A stretch of 64,000 nt of DNA from Dicyema japonicum (lineage: Eukaryota > Dicyemida > Rhombozoa > Dicyemidae), in assembly GCA_011109175.1 (NCBI GenBank), contig RDEW01000006.1, positions 1,113,989-1,177,988 of the forward strand, in the 5' to 3' direction. Under the pieces are notes generated by a model that was given only the letters and a program-made list of their open reading frames with translations, was not told where the DNA came from and made no database searches. Position 1 is the stretch's first letter, and every line of letters begins with the position of its first letter. Of the stretch, positions 42,801-53,239 are shown in pieces. Position numbers and translations under genes: made by a program.

Positions 42801-42938
42801 CAATTAATTCTAACCACAATTAACTATAACTAATTCTATTGACAAAAAATATCCAAAACAACTCGCTCGGAAGAATTACTGGATGTCTCAAATCACCCCC
42901 TATTGATCACTGGGAATCAAAAATCTCTTACGATAAGA

Positions 42939-43084
42939 TAGCATAGTGGTTAATCCATTCGTTCGAGTCACAATTATCTGTGGGTTTTATTATCACACAT
43001 TAACGTTTTGACCTTCCCAGAGGTTAAACAAGGATTGCCAGTACCCTGAGGGTAGTTGTTCAAATCTAAATCATCCTTACATGT
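42939..43084 (+). repeat. SINE family 2, copy 2
   Basis: TAGCATAGTGGTTAA at 42939-42953 is an excellent tRNA A box; TGTGGGTTTTATTATC stands at the B-box position. The copy matches 36605-36748 until the tail, which is absent here. Confidence 0.72.
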
Positions 43085-43364
43085 AATATCCTAGACCATA
43101 ATTTCTCAGCTTTTTAACGTCAGGTCCAAATCGATAATTTACCCGTCCCTTCTGGGCTGCAAAAAAATAATTCAAAAAGTTAATTAATTTGTCATAACAC
43201 GGAATAAAGGAGGCACACGTAGATCGCAACAACTGACTTAGGTGACTATCAGTCAATTTATGTGATATTTATTCTTTATGTGAATTATTTTACTGAATAT
43301 TGATTCACATAAATATGTCATTCAAACATTGAATCGTGTTTATAAGCAATAAACAAAATTCAGG
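43085..43364. other. Intergenic stretch
   Basis: AT-rich; nothing recognised apart from the LINE tail beginning at 43358. Confidence 0.3.
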
Positions 43365-45410
43365 TGATCCCGGCCTCCCTCAACAGTCTTCATATCTTTT
43401 CTCGGTGTTCCGACTGCGTTCCTGTGCATTTCCGATATGGACGGGGTCCGCATACTTGAGTCCTTCGCAGGAGCACTGTTCCAGTCGTTTCTATCATATT
43501 TTCAAGGTTTCTGGGCAGGATTTCCACACGGGAAGATTTCCTTAATAGGTTTGCTGCCTTCACTTGAATGTTGCAGATCTTGTCCAAATTCGTTGCAACA
43601 AAGTTAGATCACCAGACATTAAATGCATATCTTATTGTAGACTAGATGAACTGTTTGTATATGACATCCAGTCCTCTTTTTGTCTCAGGTTTCCAAGAAC
43701 GCCTTCAGGAAGTTGATTTTCCTTGTACAAGTCAGTAACATATTTTCGACATGGTCTGTTAAGGTTATGAAGGTGTCAAAGGTAACTCCTAGGATTTTCT
43801 AGAATTTGTTTGCGGGATATTCTTCCCATCCAGTGTGACATCAATTGATACTTTCCCTAGTTTTCTGTTCGAATAGGGTCAACATCTAGGAAGGAATGTC
43901 GTGTGAGTATCATAATCATCCTTTCTAAGATTTTTGTCTGGACGCACAAGAGCGACAAAGGCTTGTAAGAAGCCGGGACCTCCCTTGGTTTCCAAGACTT
44001 CAGAATTGGATGAATATTCGAAAGTTTTCATATAGCTGGAATACAGTAAAGTTGATTGAGTAGTTGAAGATGTATGTTAGTGCTGATACGCCCAATGTGC
44101 CCATCTTTTTCAACAGAATAACTGGGATCCCGTTCGGTCCACAGGAATATGTGTTCTTTGTTCGATAGATCTCCAAAGCGACATCTCCCGGTAGAAATAC
44201 ATTGTTGGAAGCTTCCTTTTTGGTTTCGGTTTTTTGTGTGGAGGAATATTCATCCTTTTGGAAAGGTTTGTGGCTTATTCTCACACAATGTTTGATAAAT
44301 TTATTCAGATCCATCTCCTGTTCACGGTCTCCCTCTATTTTATTTTCGGCGTTTTTGACATTTTGCAGCATCCTACAAATGTTGGTAAGTTAACTATTTT
44401 TTCATAGCATTAGAAATTCGGCCCAGTTTTGTTTGTTGGAGAAGTTTTGACTTTTCCATGTTCAGTGCACTGATTCTGTTAGTATCATATTTTGTTAGGT
44501 GCTTTTTACGTTTGAGACAATTTCTATTTTTTATTAGTTTGATTATGCTAGCAACATACTTCTTGGTGAGTTTTAAGATTCCTTTTCTGACAATTGCTCT
44601 ATCAATTGAAATTATTCGGATGGAAATTCAATAAGGACGAATCCACGTATCTTCTGAATCCTCTCCAGTCAGCATTAATATAGTCATAAAAATGACGTGT
44701 TTTGACCGCGTCATTGGTGTACAATTGATCTTAGTCAGAATGGGATTATGGTCGTTTCGTAGATCACAGTGTACCCATCAGCATATAAGCGGAGCAAGCC
44801 ATGGTGAACATGATGTAATATCGGGCGATGTAAGCGAATCTTTGCTATTATACGGGGTTCGAGTATTCCTATTTGGGTCGTTCATAATGGACAGATTTTC
44901 TAATTGGGGAATAATATTAAACCCCATTGTGTCTGGAGGTTGTTTCTCATTCCACGAAGGGTGCTTGGCATCAAAATCCCGAACACCAACAAGTTTTCCA
45001 TCATATCTAGGGCAGACAAATCCATAGAAAACCCATTGCACAGGAACCTGGAGGGGGAACATAGACGTTGGCGATAATAATAGCTCCGAGAGAGGTCTGT
45101 ACCGAAATCCTAATAACTTCTGTGTTTGCGTCTTCTATCAGATTCCTGAATATGGAGAAGTGTTTATCGAACATAATGCCTTTCCTGACAAGGTCAATAG
45201 TCCCCCAATACATTGAAACCGATAAATTTAGGAGTAGTGGAATTCCCAGAAAGTTTAATCTCTTGTAAATGGCAGATATCAATTTTATTCCTCTCCAAAT
45301 ACAATCTCAGTTCGGATGCCTTGCCTCTGACTCCGTTAATGTTCAGGCTAAGTATCTTTAAAAACTTTGGTCCCGGATTCATTTCAACATCTCCTAACAT
45401 GACGAGTCTC
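43365..45410 (-). mobile_element. 2A-type Jockey-like LINE, broken but near full length
   Basis: Minus strand from 45400: MLGDVEMNPGPKFLKILSLN, with DVEMNPGP at 45368-45391, leads into the endonuclease (NINGVRGKASELRLYLERN; CHLQEIKLSG; IIIANVYVPP; RDFDAKHPSWNE; RNTRTP). RT fingers follow (FLPGDVALEIYRTKN; YSCGPNGIPVILLKK) at 44000-44371, where the usual 'PGPDGIP' is CGPNGIP. The palm is mostly lost between 44000 and 43590. The C-terminal QVKAANLLRKSSRVEILPRN, then NLENMIETTG, leads to the 3' end TGAGGGAGGCCGGGATCACC at about 43363-43382. The tail is shared with other elements in the window. Multiple frame breaks; inactive. Confidence 0.82.
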
Positions 45411-45713
45411 CACCGAAAAAGTGCACGGATGTGTAGGAAGTGCCGTCCAGGAAAACTCTCTGGATGGTTGTATCCAAAAAGGACTTTTTGGATACAATTT
45501 TGACTTGTATCTGAATAATCGATAAATATTAATAATTATAATCAATAAATTAATCAATACTAAATGTTGTTAATTTGTTATACTAAGTTCGATAAAACGA
45601 TAGTTTTCCCTTGTTAATTTGTTATTCCCAGTGTTGCTCAAGGAGGCTGGGATCACCTGACGGCCCCACTCTCTTTTGTTTTGTTGGTGATTCTTGGTTC
45701 TATATATTAATAT
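45411..45713. other. 5' UTR of the 2A LINE and a facing 3' tail
   Basis: The 45430-45500 segment (GGAAGTGCCGTCCAGG) repeats near 40390. At 45645-45715 a plus-orientation retroelement tail (GGCTGGGATCACCTGA ... GGTTCTATATATTAATATT) meets the minus-orientation LINE-A tail head-on. Confidence 0.45.
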
Positions 45714-46450
45714 TATTATTAAGGCACTTTCACGAAAGCCATAATGTTTATAGCCCCATGTGCAACACTCATAGAAACAATATTTATAGTTAATCTCTTT
45801 TATCTACCTCTGTCAAATGCTAGTGATCTCAATTCGTCCAGATCGTCCTTTGTCTTTAGATTTTTTCTCACACGATTTAGATCTTTGTTTAAGGCAGTCG
45901 GAAGTGTCGATCTAGGTCGTCCTCGGAAGGGTTTGCCGCAACTGTCAAAGTAATCTTCCATCGCTTTGTTAGCGGGTGCGTCTGGGTTCATTCTTAGTAC
46001 ATGCCGAAATAGCCTCCACCGGGAATCTATCACATCCTTGCTGATGTATGAACACACACTTGTTATAAATACCAGTGGTTGATATTCTACGTGGCCACTC
46101 CATTCCGAGTAAGCTTCTTAGTTGCCTTCTATGGAACGAATCCAGTTTCAATAGTTTGTTGAAGGAACTTTCCCATGTCCCAGCGTTGTACAGTAGGATC
46201 TGTTTCACAAACGCGTTGTAAAGCCTGCATGTAATGTTCAATTCCAAGTCCTTTGGCTCTTAAACCATCCTTTCCTCAGTTTAGCAATTTGCCGCATTTG
46301 CCCAGTTGTTTTCCTCCTTAGTGGCATCTTCAGCGTCTCATAGTAGAGAAGCCGAGCTAATTAGTACATCTTCATCTTTCATGAGTAATATCGTCTTCTC
46401 TTGATTTCAGTAATTTCAGTTTTGTTTTACATTTATGCTGAGAAAACCAT
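45714..46450 (-). mobile_element. LINE-A copy 2, C-terminal part
   Basis: Minus strand: MELNITCRLYNAFVKQILLY, NAGTWESSFNKLLKLDSFHR, RQLRSLLGMEWPRRISTTGI, then SRWRLFRHVLRMNPDAPANK, GRPRSTLPTALNKDLNRVRK. LINE-A (4577-7573) has the same succession (RQLRVLFGMQWPARISNTGI; ARWRLFGHVLRMDLAAPANV). The 3' UTR and ATT-repeat tail at 45714-45730 are shared with it. The RT palm is missing. Confidence 0.85.
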
Positions 46451-46615
46451 CTAGATCGTCCTCAAGCTCAAACCAAGTTTTAAGAGGTTTAGGATTAGAT
46501 TGAATGTTCTTTATTGAGAGGTAGGATTTAGATTGAATGTTTTCCACAAGAAAGTATTGCACATTATGAGATTTTGGCTTTATCCTTGTCTAAAATATCT
46601 TCAAAGGTAAGTTTA

Positions 46616-46804
46616 TCACATGTCTAAACTTAATGATTTTGGTAATTCTGGCAAAGTAGGGAAATCCATGACATACAGATCTATAGGGTTATTATATATT
46701 CTACAGGGACCCTCGACATTATGAAACTCATGGTTCCTCAAAAACCACATGAAAATATCCCCTGGTAAGTCGAGCACTGCGATTATCTCCTCTACAGAAA
46801 ACAT
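46616..46804 (-). CDS. Hypothetical 62-aa reading, unrecognised
   Basis: MFSVEEIIAVLDLPGDIFMW ... YVMDFPTLPELPKSL. It looks protein-like but matches no family known to me. It lies between LINE fragments of opposite orientation and could be element-derived or an exon of a gene split by micro-introns. Low confidence. Confidence 0.2.
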   Translation of the reverse strand: MFSVEEIIAVLDLPGDIFMWFLRNHEFHNVEGPCRIYNNPIDLYVMDFPTLPELPKSLSLDM

Positions 46805-46809
46805 TAATC

Positions 46810-47280
46810 TTTCGATCCTAAATTAACTTGGAATGGAGAGCTTATCCCAGTTAATAGGAACCCATCAATCTTTAAAGTTACATATGACGTTCACACATCA
46901 TGTGGACATAATAATTTCAAGAGTTCAATAAAAGATGGGGATCCTCAAGACCTTTGCTTTGCTTTCCAATATCTTCGCTTTCCAATCTAAAATTATTATA
47001 CAAACAGTATATTCTACCGACAATGAAACATGCATGTACGGCGTACACCCTTGTCAATATCCACGCAGAACAAATTAGAGGTCATACAAAACCAATGCAT
47101 CCGGATCCTTCTTAAATGTGGACAGAACGACGCCTAAATGAGGAACACATTAGATCTCAAAAAAAGTTAGAGAGTTTTCAACCATAGAAGGTATCAATGC
47201 TGCAAGTAGAGAATTAACAAATCTACTGCAGTCATATCTTCATCTGTATTCACGAAAGGTTTTCTCAAAAAAATCATTAT
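46810..47280 (+). mobile_element. Jockey-like LINE C-terminal fragment
   Basis: Plus strand: LNWNGELIPVNRNPSIFKVT with YDVHTSCGHNN (the region after the palm, usually 'LNG..I....tpKiLGVtfD'), then NIHAEQIRGHTKPMHPDPS in another frame. It precedes another LINE at 47284. Confidence 0.6.
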
Positions 47281-47283
47281 TTT

Positions 47284-48728
47284 GTGTCGCCAATTATTAT
47301 GAGGCTTATTCGGGAGAGGAATTGCCTAAGGGCAAAGCAAAGACGTTGTGCTGACAAAATAGACGGGGAATTCATATCAGCCAGAATCAGGATGATGAAG
47401 GAAGCAATCAGCAATATATGGAAGGAGGAGACTGACCGTATATGGAAAGCTGAGGCTGCAAAAATTGATATGAAGAATCCCTCTTTTTGGAAATGCTATC
47501 AGAAGATAATGTGTCTGAAGTCGGGTGCAGAAAAAATTATACTGGATAAACCAGACGGGGGAGTATGCATAACGAAGGAAACACCTTCGATATTCAGGGA
47601 TCAGCTCCAAAAAATTCAGGGTGTGGATCCGTGGAGTTTGATCCCTGATGACAAAAAGAAGGTGTCTGCCGATATATTTAAACACTCCGACGAGGAACTA
47701 CTTATTGCTGATAGCACTGTCAGCATCTTTGAAGTGATGACAGCTATCAGGGAATGCAAGGTCAATGCTCCAGGATGTGACCACATATCAATGAAACTTA
47801 TCTAAGAGGGTCCGGATATTTTGTTTGACTATCTGCGATGTCTTTATGATGGGTGTTTACGACTTGGCCACTTGCCTTTAATATGGAAGAAAGCTGTTGT
47901 GAGGATGATTCCAAAACCAGGGAAGCCAAAGAGAGATCCGGCAAGCTACAGACCAATTATTTTAGTATGTTCTTTCGCGAAAGTGATTGAACGTATCATT
48001 TTCAAAAGGCTAAGCAGACATATAGAAGAAAACGACTTTCTGATTCCGGAGCAGTGGGGTTTTCGTCCCGGAAGAGGCTGTACAGACTGTTTCTTTCTAC
48101 TGAATTCTGAAATCATGAAAGCAAAGGATTCCAAGAGACAAATAAACTTACTATGTCTTGATATCTCGAAAGCATTCGACAGTGTATGCCATGAAGCGTT
48201 GTTAAAGCAGCTTGTATCAGCATGTGTTCCAAGATAAAACTCTCTGCTGAAAAATCTTGCGCACTCAGAATAAGCAGTTTGAAAAAGCACCTGAAACAAG
48301 AATACACACTGGGAGTAAACAATTCACACAGTCTGCGCTACCTAAGGGTCGACTATGGACACGCAGGAGATTACATGGACGACATAAAGGGGAGGAGAAA
48401 GAGAGCCTTTCAGTCGCTCCTATGTACACGGAAGTTACACGTTAGCCGTGACACTTACCTGTTTATCTTCAAGGGAGTTATTCTCCCTAGCCTACTTTAT
48501 GGGTGCGAGGAATGGTTCTTCTCTCCGAAGAGGGACAAGATCTTATCCCCCCTAGAGAAGACTAGAAGAGCTGCAATTAAGCTCTCCTTAAACAAGAAAC
48601 TGAAAGACTGTCTAAACGAGGACGAAAACAAGCTTTTGGAACCGATTAGCAAGATTGTGGAGGATCGGATCAATGGTTTCAGGAGGAGATCAAAGGTCCA
48701 GGACACATATATAAAGCTGAGAGAATAA
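47284..48728 (+). mobile_element. LINE Z copy 1, RT palm deleted
   Basis: Plus-strand Jockey-like protein: LIRERNCLRAKQRRCADKID, KNPSFWKCYQKIMCLKSGAE, KPDGGVCITKE, then after one stop (47803) LPLIWKKAVVRMIPKPGKPK, YRPIILVCSFAKVIERIIFK, GFRPGRGCTDCFFLLN and LCLDISKAFDSVCHEAL. At about 48232 the reading jumps straight to the post-palm region (KIKLSAEKSCALRISSL; YGCEEWFFSPKRDKILSPLE). The QGSPLS and YADD blocks are absent, so some 500 bp have been deleted. Catalytically dead, although the rest is well kept. Confidence 0.85.
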
Positions 48729-48929
48729 AGATTAAAAAGCTGGAAGAAACGTTCCGAAAAAGATTAACACTAAAAAAAAGGAGGAAGGGTCCAGGTGTGG
48801 AGTCCAAGCCTTATGGTAGGACTCAGATGTAATACCCTCCAGAAATCTCCTTAACTCTTTTGTCAATAAATTCGATCTGTTCTCAAAAAAGTTTTTACGG
48901 AAACCATAAAAAATCAACACTCCACATAT

Positions 48930-50254
48930 AATCATGGATCTAATTCGAGAAAGAAATTGCTTAAGAGTAAGACTAAGACGCTGTGTTGATTGGATGGACA
49001 GAATGGCACTCAGAAATAATTACATTGACTAAAAAAGCCATAAAAGAGAGATGGAAGTGGATAAGGAACACAAGTGGAGGGGTGAGGCAACCAAATTAAG
49101 CTACAAGAGGCTCACAGGCCGCAAGACAGACACTAGGAAGATTGCTTTGGATAATCCAGATGGAGGCACGTATTCCATGGAGGATGTACCTGCATTATTC
49201 AAGAATTAACTGGAAAATATTCAAGGCATCAACGATCCCATTAATTCCGAATGATCAGATGGATGCCTCATTGGAACTCTCTTACTATTGCCTGGATGGT
49301 CTCGGAGAAGCTGAGGAGGAAATTACCTTGGATTATTTTAAGAGGCCGTTTCAGCAAATAGAAGAGAGATATTTCCTCCTCGCAGAATAATGGGATTCCG
49401 TCCAGGAAAATCCTGCGTCGATTGTGTTCACCTTATGTACATGGATGTGTTGAGAAGGATAAGAAGGAAGAGACAGATGAACCTAGTGTGCCTGGATATT
49501 TCCAAGGCCTTTGATAGTGCGTGGCATGAAGCCCTCTTATCAAGGCTGGTGTCAGCGGATATTACAAGATACCTGTTTGTATGGCTGAGGAATTTCCTAA
49601 CTGGGAGGATATCTCAAGTGTGTATTGGAGGATTCGTATCAGAAGATTTTTCATTTTTTAGAGGCGTCCTGCAGGACTCTGTCTTAAGCCCGCTACTGTT
49701 CAATATTCCATTGACAGGCTTCCCGATCCCACCTGATCGGAATTCAAAACTACTTATATACGCGGATGATATCTTAATAATGAGCATGTCTGGCAAGTCA
49801 ACCCTATCTGATAGGAGGCTCAAGAAATATATTGCGTTTACTCCACTACCTGGGTGTTACAATTGATCATGAAGGCTCATTCCTTGAGGATATTAAACTA
49901 AGAAGAAAAATAGCGCTACAAGCACTTTGTATGCGAACACTTTGTGTCGACACAGAAAAGTTCTTATTCATAATCTTAGGAATAATCCAGACCAGCTTGA
50001 TATATGGTTGTGAGTCGTGCTATCTGTCTACAAAGAAGGACAGGATACTATCATCAATGGAAAAGTCAAGAAGGGATACAATAATGTTGGTATTCGGGAA
50101 AAGGTTACACGACAACATCAGCATGGATGATGAGATACTTATCCCAATAGGATAGATAGTGGAGAACAGGATTCGCGATTTCCGTGAGAGAACGCTAGTA
50201 ATTGAGGAGATGGGAAACATGCGAAGTATTCAGGCCATAAAGGCAGGACTATGA
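48930..50254 (+). mobile_element. LINE Z copy 2, tandem to copy 1
   Basis: Same family: MDLIRERNCLRVRLRRCVDW, LDNPDGGTYSMEDVPALFKN, then MGFRPGKSCVDCVHLMYMDV, LVCLDISKAFDSAWHEALLS, QDSVLSPLLFN (QGS altered to QDS), KLLIYADDILIMSMS and, after a frame change at about 49830, LLHYLGVTIDHEGSFLEDIK and YGCESCYLSTKKDRILSSME. A fingers-region deletion lies near 49200-49390. This copy keeps the palm that copy 1 lost; they stand head to tail with about 200 bp between. Confidence 0.85.
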
Positions 50255-50574
50255 TAAACCCCTCTATCTAACCACTAGTTCAGTTTCTAATAAAGTTATG
50301 TTATTTTTTTACCTCAAGTTGACCATAAATGGTTATGAAAGAGTAACAAATCGCTTGCAAGAATACGGTTGAAATGTTTGGTGTAACGTTAAACACCATC
50401 AGACAACAAGTGAACAATGTGCTAAAGTACTAAGTTGGTCTAATTACTTGTGACTATGGTAGGTGGCTGAATATGTTGAATACATATTAACAGATTATTG
50501 AAAAGTTTAATTTACAAAGGGCTGTCCATCTTAATGAATTAATTATGGAACCCAAAGATCATCAAGAAAGATAT
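50255..50574. other. Intergenic stretch
   Basis: No coding exon recognised. The element tail beginning at 50575 is described separately. Confidence 0.3.
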
Positions 50575-50900
50575 TAAAACAAATAAGTGATCCCAGCTTC
50601 CATTATTCCCAGACTCGTAGTCTTGCAATGTCCCAACTTTAGAACGGTAGAGCCAACGCAAATCCTTACAACATTTTTTTTAAAACCGATCCAAGTTCCT
50701 CTATGTGAGCATCACTCAATAGGTTTTTTCGGTTTTTTGCAGAAACACAGGAAACCGGGCGCAAAAACAAAGTAGTTATCCGTCTGATTGAATTTAGTTT
50801 GTCGAGTTCGAGCGGGAATGTCGCAAACTTCCATGGGAGACAGGTATATTCGATTGTTGGGACAATGACCTGGCTATAGGGTATAGAAACAGGATTTATT
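50575..50900 (-). mobile_element. LINE C-terminal fragment with shared 3' tail
   Basis: In minus orientation: PYSQVIVPTIEYTCLPWKFA, FPLELDKLNSIRRI, ending in the tail ATGGAAGCTGGGATCACTTA. The 'iyr.viipti.Yac..W' stretch is the post-RT region of a Jockey-like LINE. Short and stop-containing. Confidence 0.55.
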
Positions 50901-50904
50901 TATT

Positions 50905-51180
50905 TAATAACCCCGAGAAGGGAACACCAAGAAAGAATGCAACTAATTAAGTGATCCCGGTATACCTCAAAAAGATCGAGAGGTTTTTCTTTTGTTCCTC
51001 CAGAGTACCCACGGATTTCTTGTGTCGACGACGATCATCTTTCATTAAAATTTGAAGAGGGGTGGGTTTTTTTTTCAATATACGTGTATTTGAGGCTTCT
51101 AGTCTTGAATGGAAGAAACGACTTGTTTCGTGACCACACAGAATAGATCCTTCAGATATTTGTGAGAAAGTGTGATTTAA
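50905..51180 (-). mobile_element. Second truncated retroelement 3' end
   Basis: The tail ACCGGGATCACTTAATTAG followed (minus) by TTCTTTCTTGGTGTTCCCTT at 50920-50965, with degraded LINE-like sequence upstream to 51180. The same tail arrangement occurs at 55560-55605. Confidence 0.45.
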
Positions 51181-51211
51181 TAGAATACAAGTTCTTTAAT
51201 GCAGTCCCAAG

Positions 51212-51466
51212 ATGCTTAAGGTGGATCGTTATTATCCCATCTGGGCAACATGCACTAGTTGTGCATAGTGAAACAATGTAATCAGTCATATTATCTGGAG
51301 TGAAGAAGATAATTGGACTGAGGGGTTTAAATTAAAGTACTTTACCGTACGGAGAGATCCAAGTCTTTGTGACTCATGTCGACGTAGTGTTTTAGTAAAT
51401 TATAAGGTAGGGACTGGCCGATCCACTGCTGTCATTCTCGTTGATAAGACTGTTTATACTTGGTAG
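51212..51466 (+). CDS. Unresolved zinc-ribbon-like reading, possible 18-bp intron
   Basis: MLKVDRYYPIWATCTSCA reads into a stop, but removing 18 bp at 51268-51285 (GT...AG) joins it to HIIWSEEDNWTEGFKLKYFT, RRDPSLCDSCRRSVLVNYKV and GTGRSTAVILVDKTVYTW before a stop at 51464-51466. Two CxxC pairs suggest metal binding. 18 bp would be shorter than every other intron here, so the stop may simply mark a pseudogene. No family recognised. Confidence 0.25.
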
Positions 51467-51837
51467 CGGTTTCCGGAAGGTGGACGTGAATTTTCATGAC
51501 ATAACGTCAAACGAGACGACTCAACTTGCCAATAATTCGAATTAATTGCGATATTGTAAAATTGAGGAAGTGTAAAGACGATTAAGAGTCATCAAATTGT
51601 TATGATAAATTATTAGTAATAGACTAAAATTCTAATTAATAAGAACAGTCCTGGTGATCCGGCATTCTTTCAAAGGAAATGCATTATTAATTTGTATAAA
51701 TAGATACTACAATAATTAAAGAATTTATAATATATATATATTTAGAATTAATTAAATAAGTAATAAAAATTCTTTTAGGATGGAAAACCTAACGATAAAT
51801 ATTTATAGAAACGCTCGCTATTTCGATCGTTTTTGTT
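51467..51837. other. Intergenic, upstream of ANP32-like gene
   Basis: Contains a retroelement tail motif near 51645-51670 (CTGGTGATCCGGCATTC) and AT-rich DNA with TATATATATATA at 51730-51745, which may lie in the ANP32-like promoter. Confidence 0.35.
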
Positions 51838-52545
51838 ATGGAGTCGGTTATTCAGTCTGCCATTGGAGGAGATAAACCCGAAGCCGTATAGAGTTTTTTG
51901 ACCTCATAGTTGGAATATCTAAATCTTGATGGTATTGAAATCACATTCAAACAGTTAAGCAGCTACACATTTCCGGAACTTAAGACACTTAGCATTTCTA
52001 TGTGCGGTTTAACCTCACTGAGTGGATTTCCAAACTATCCCAAGTTGGAGAAACTGACGCTCACTTCTAACGATCTATCCGACGGACTCGAATATGTCGT
52101 GCAGTCGTGTCCTTCTCTTATATATCTGGACCTGAGCAGCACTTTGTACACTCCTGAGAGTCTCTCCCTCTGGTGCCCGAATTATTGATTGTAGGCAAAT
52201 ATTAAATCCTTGATTGGATTACAGTTAACGTTGACTCCGGCTTCTAAGATAGAGAACTATGTAGCTTCCACATTCAAGGCTTTTCCTCAATTAAAAGTGG
52301 TAGATAACCTGAATGTTGAGGGAGAAGCTATCTATTTTGGTATTTGTATTTGTTTATCAACAGAGGATGTCATCAATTTCGACGAGGAGGACTTTGAGGA
52401 TGAGGAAGATGCTGACTTTGATGATGAGGACGATGATGTGTTTTCTGATGAATCTGATTGTTCTAACAGTGGAGAGAGTGAGGAGCAGGAAAAGAGACAC
52501 AATAATTCCAATCCTGAGTCTAATAAGAGACCCAGGAATGATTAG
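51838..52545 (+). CDS. ANP32-like acidic leucine-rich nuclear phosphoprotein
   Basis: ANP32 proteins are nuclear histone chaperones and phosphatase regulators. The start MESVIQSAIGGDKPEA is joined by an intron at 51886-51909 (24 bp) to LEYLNLDGIEITFKQLSSYT. LRRs follow: FPELKTLSISMCGLTSL, YPKLEKLTLTSNDLSDGLEY, CPSLIYLDLSST. The cap region reads ENYVASTFKAFPQLKVVDNL, parallel to the ANP32 'yRe.vF.LlPqLtyLDG' cap. A 24-bp intron at 52340-52363 is in frame and stop-free. The C-terminus is very acidic (FDEEDFEDEEDADFDDEDDD) and ends KRPRND, as in ANP32. A further intron at about 52173-52194 (22 bp) is likely, but its junction leaves the frame off by one, so either the boundary is elsewhere or a base is missing. 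Confidence 0.85.
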
Positions 52546-53238
52546 TGTGTTTTACTGTAGATTGTTGTTCTGTCTTTAATTCTTTGTTGATTTTATAGAC
52601 TTTCTTTTATTCTAGTTTACTTTATTGTACCTACTATCTGTTTAATTGATCTCCTACACTTTAATACCATCAAAATAGTTACAAGGTCCACGGTTATACT
52701 AATTGTGTGTTTCCTACTAATTCAACAGTGACTTTGTTCATTACTTGATTACACGACCTATTGGACTTGGCACAATCGCACTCGTCGATTGTCCGTTGCT
52801 TGAATGCCTTTTTCTGGCTATGGTATTTGTCCAGGAAACGAATGGACGCCACAAGGCGCAATAAATGCATGTCTCAAGTACTGGTTCTCGGATGAATTAG
52901 ATTTTTATAGCCCCGAGAGACTTCTCAGCTAATTCATCTCACTTTCACATCTTGTCATCACATTTTCAACAAAGAATGTCAAAAAATCAGCCACAAACCT
53001 TTTTGTCTACTAAAGGGAAATGAAGTTGTTTTCCTTATTCGACTACCCGTCTTCCCAATCTTTTTTTAGATGAAAAGAGTTGTGACAGACTTTTTTAGAT
53101 CATATGAAGGTTCTTTATTAGCCGTTGAGACTTAGGTCATTTTTTTTCTTTTTGTTATGTAATTAATTTCACGTGGTGGTCTTGTGGTGCGTAATTATAT
53201 TTTCATGGAGCGTTGTTCATATAATGGAGCAACACATA
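52546..53238. other. Intergenic region
   Basis: A plus-strand reading near 52810-52930 (GNEWTPQGAINACLKYWFSD) looks protein-like but could not be assigned. Otherwise AT-rich with no recognised feature. Confidence 0.25.
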
Positions 53239-53239
53239 T

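Noticed and set aside
42939-42953. A genuine tRNA gene at the TAGCATAGTGGTTAA box
   Set aside because: No matching acceptor stem was found and the sequence is repeated with its flanks at 36606, so it is a SINE head.
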